Positions 63,283 to 64,000 of a stretch of DNA of 64,000 nt are shown here, piece after piece. How positions within the stretch are numbered: the first letter of the stretch is position 1; each line of letters starts with the position of its first letter. This DNA comes from RGIG5681 sp034180345. GTDB lineage: Bacteria > Bacillota_I > Bacilli_A > Erysipelotrichales > Erysipelotrichaceae. Both the position numbers and the translations under genes were made by a program. The DNA lies in contig JAXFOQ010000040.1 in the NCBI GenBank assembly GCA_034180345.1, forward strand, positions 1 to 64,000, given 5' to 3'. The notes under the pieces were generated by a model, which searched no databases, was not told the DNA's origin, and saw only the letters and a program-made list of their open reading frames with translations.

Positions 63283-64000
63283 ATGAATAAAAAGAAAATT
63301 TTATTATTAATTTCAGTAATAGTTATTGCCTTGGCATTAACTGGCTGTACTGTTCCTCACGATGCAAGTGGAAAGACAATCTTAATTGATAATAGCACAA
63401 CATTTAAATATATGTTTGACAATGAAGGCTTTTTTGCTGCTTTGTTGGTCTTCCCACTTACAAAGTTGCTTAACTTTTTCGCTAATTCAACAGGTTCAGT
63501 ATTTTTAGGTATTGTGCTTGTAACAGCAATTGTTAATATCGGGGTAGTTTTAGTTACTTGGAAACAAAATGTTGCCCAACAAAAAATGCAAGAATTACAA
63601 CCGGAAATGGCTAAAATTCAAAAGAAATATGAGGGCAGAACCGACCAAGACAGCCGTTTAAGACAGGGTCAAGAAATGCAACAACTTTACAATAAACACG
63701 GTGTTAATCCTTTGGCTTCGATGGCAACCATGTTTATTCAAATGCCTATTCTACTTTCTATTTATCATGCAGTAATGAGAAGCTATGCTGTGCATCAAGG
63801 AAAATTTTTGAATATGGATTTAGAAATTTCGCCACTTGCTGGCTTTAAAACTGGAAATTATGGCTACTTAGTTTTACTTGTTATATTATTGTTAGCTCAA
63901 TTAGCTTCAATGAAGATTCCTACTTTTTTATCAGAGTTAAAAGCCAAGAAAGAAGCTGAAAAGCATTATCGTAAATATGAAAAAGTACCAAATAAGGCAC
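63283..64000 (+). CDS. yidC: Membrane protein insertase YidC/SpoIIIJ (partial)
   Basis: YidC/Oxa1 inserts membrane proteins alone or with Sec. The open frame runs off the window after about 239 residues. Visible: a lipoprotein signal peptide with lipobox ALTGC (Cys22), as in Bacillus SpoIIIJ/YqjG, a first core helix, the cytoplasmic hairpin QNVAQQKMQELQPEMAKIQ and LQPEMAKIQKKYEG, and the core segment NPLASMATMFIQMPILLSIY. The group V Arg for catalysis would be in the TM1 region, where VVLVTWKQ is seen. It lies 26 bp after rnpA. Confidence 0.95.
   Translation, partial: MNKKKILLLISVIVIALALTGCTVPHDASGKTILIDNSTTFKYMFDNEGFFAALLVFPLTKLLNFFANSTGSVFLGIVLVTAIVNIGVVLVTWKQNVAQQKMQELQPEMAKIQKKYEGRTDQDSRLRQGQEMQQLYNKHGVNPLASMATMFIQMPILLSIYHAVMRSYAVHQGKFLNMDLEISPLAGFKTGNYGYLVLLVILLLAQLASMKIPTFLSELKAKKEAEKHYRKYEKVPNKA

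Overview
The window is chromosomal DNA from an AT-rich, low-G+C Gram-positive bacterium with a cell wall. TGA is used as a stop and TGG for Trp, so the code is standard. The gene mix (DUF951, DarA-type c-di-AMP receptor, FtsEX with an M23 hydrolase, licABC-type phosphocholine genes, L-lactate dehydrogenase, BrnQ, type II-A CRISPR) fits a fermentative Firmicute, most likely Erysipelotrichales or a related deep Bacilli lineage. That placement is inference; no rRNA is present.

Layout. 1-5.7 kb: rarA diverging from dtd-folD-DUF951, then pepT diverging from brnQ. 5.7-8.7 kb: a secreted-peptide gene followed by a four-gene ABC transporter, with a 15-bp perfect hairpin after the peptide gene; it looks like an undescribed peptide/immunity locus. 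8.7-23.3 kb: housekeeping run with darA, a YitT protein, ftsE-ftsX-M23 hydrolase-S41 protease-uvrB-YczE-like protein-miaA-tcdA-oligoendopeptidase-BI-1, then a zinc-ribbon protein and an M13 peptidase. 23.3-34.4 kb: a defence block with a complete type II-A CRISPR-Cas system (tracrRNA on the minus strand, cas9-cas1-cas2-csn2, leader, array of 10 spacers), an ORF6N/PLD-like protein and a large SF1 helicase with a C-terminal DUF2726-like domain. cas9 is split by a -1 frameshift located exactly at a T TTG GGT heptamer.

34.5-49.7 kb: oxidative pentose-phosphate operon (lactonase-gnd-zwf), TM2 and SPFH proteins, an HI0933-type flavoprotein, a WYL regulator, a MarR-regulated osmoprotectant ABC system, a TPM protein with a lipoprotein, an hsdR relic beside tRNA-Ser(CGA), yaaA, an aldo-keto reductase and hsp20. 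49.7-53.1 kb: lic genes for phosphocholine activation, including a helix-turn-helix/cytidylyltransferase/choline-kinase fusion. 53.1-62.6 kb: a CLC transporter close to the fluoride clade, NUDIX, QueT, tmk-holB-ricT-rsmI, an ABC exporter, ldh and a CPBP protease. 62.7-64 kb: rpmH-rnpA-yidC, without dnaA next to it.

Two genome-wide habits show. Neighbouring genes often overlap by 4 or 8 bp, indicating translational coupling. Several genes (rarA, dtd, yaaA, the aldo-keto reductase, the WYL regulator, the HI0933 flavoprotein) have no Shine-Dalgarno but a -10 hexamer exactly six bases before the start codon, so they are probably transcribed as leaderless mRNAs.
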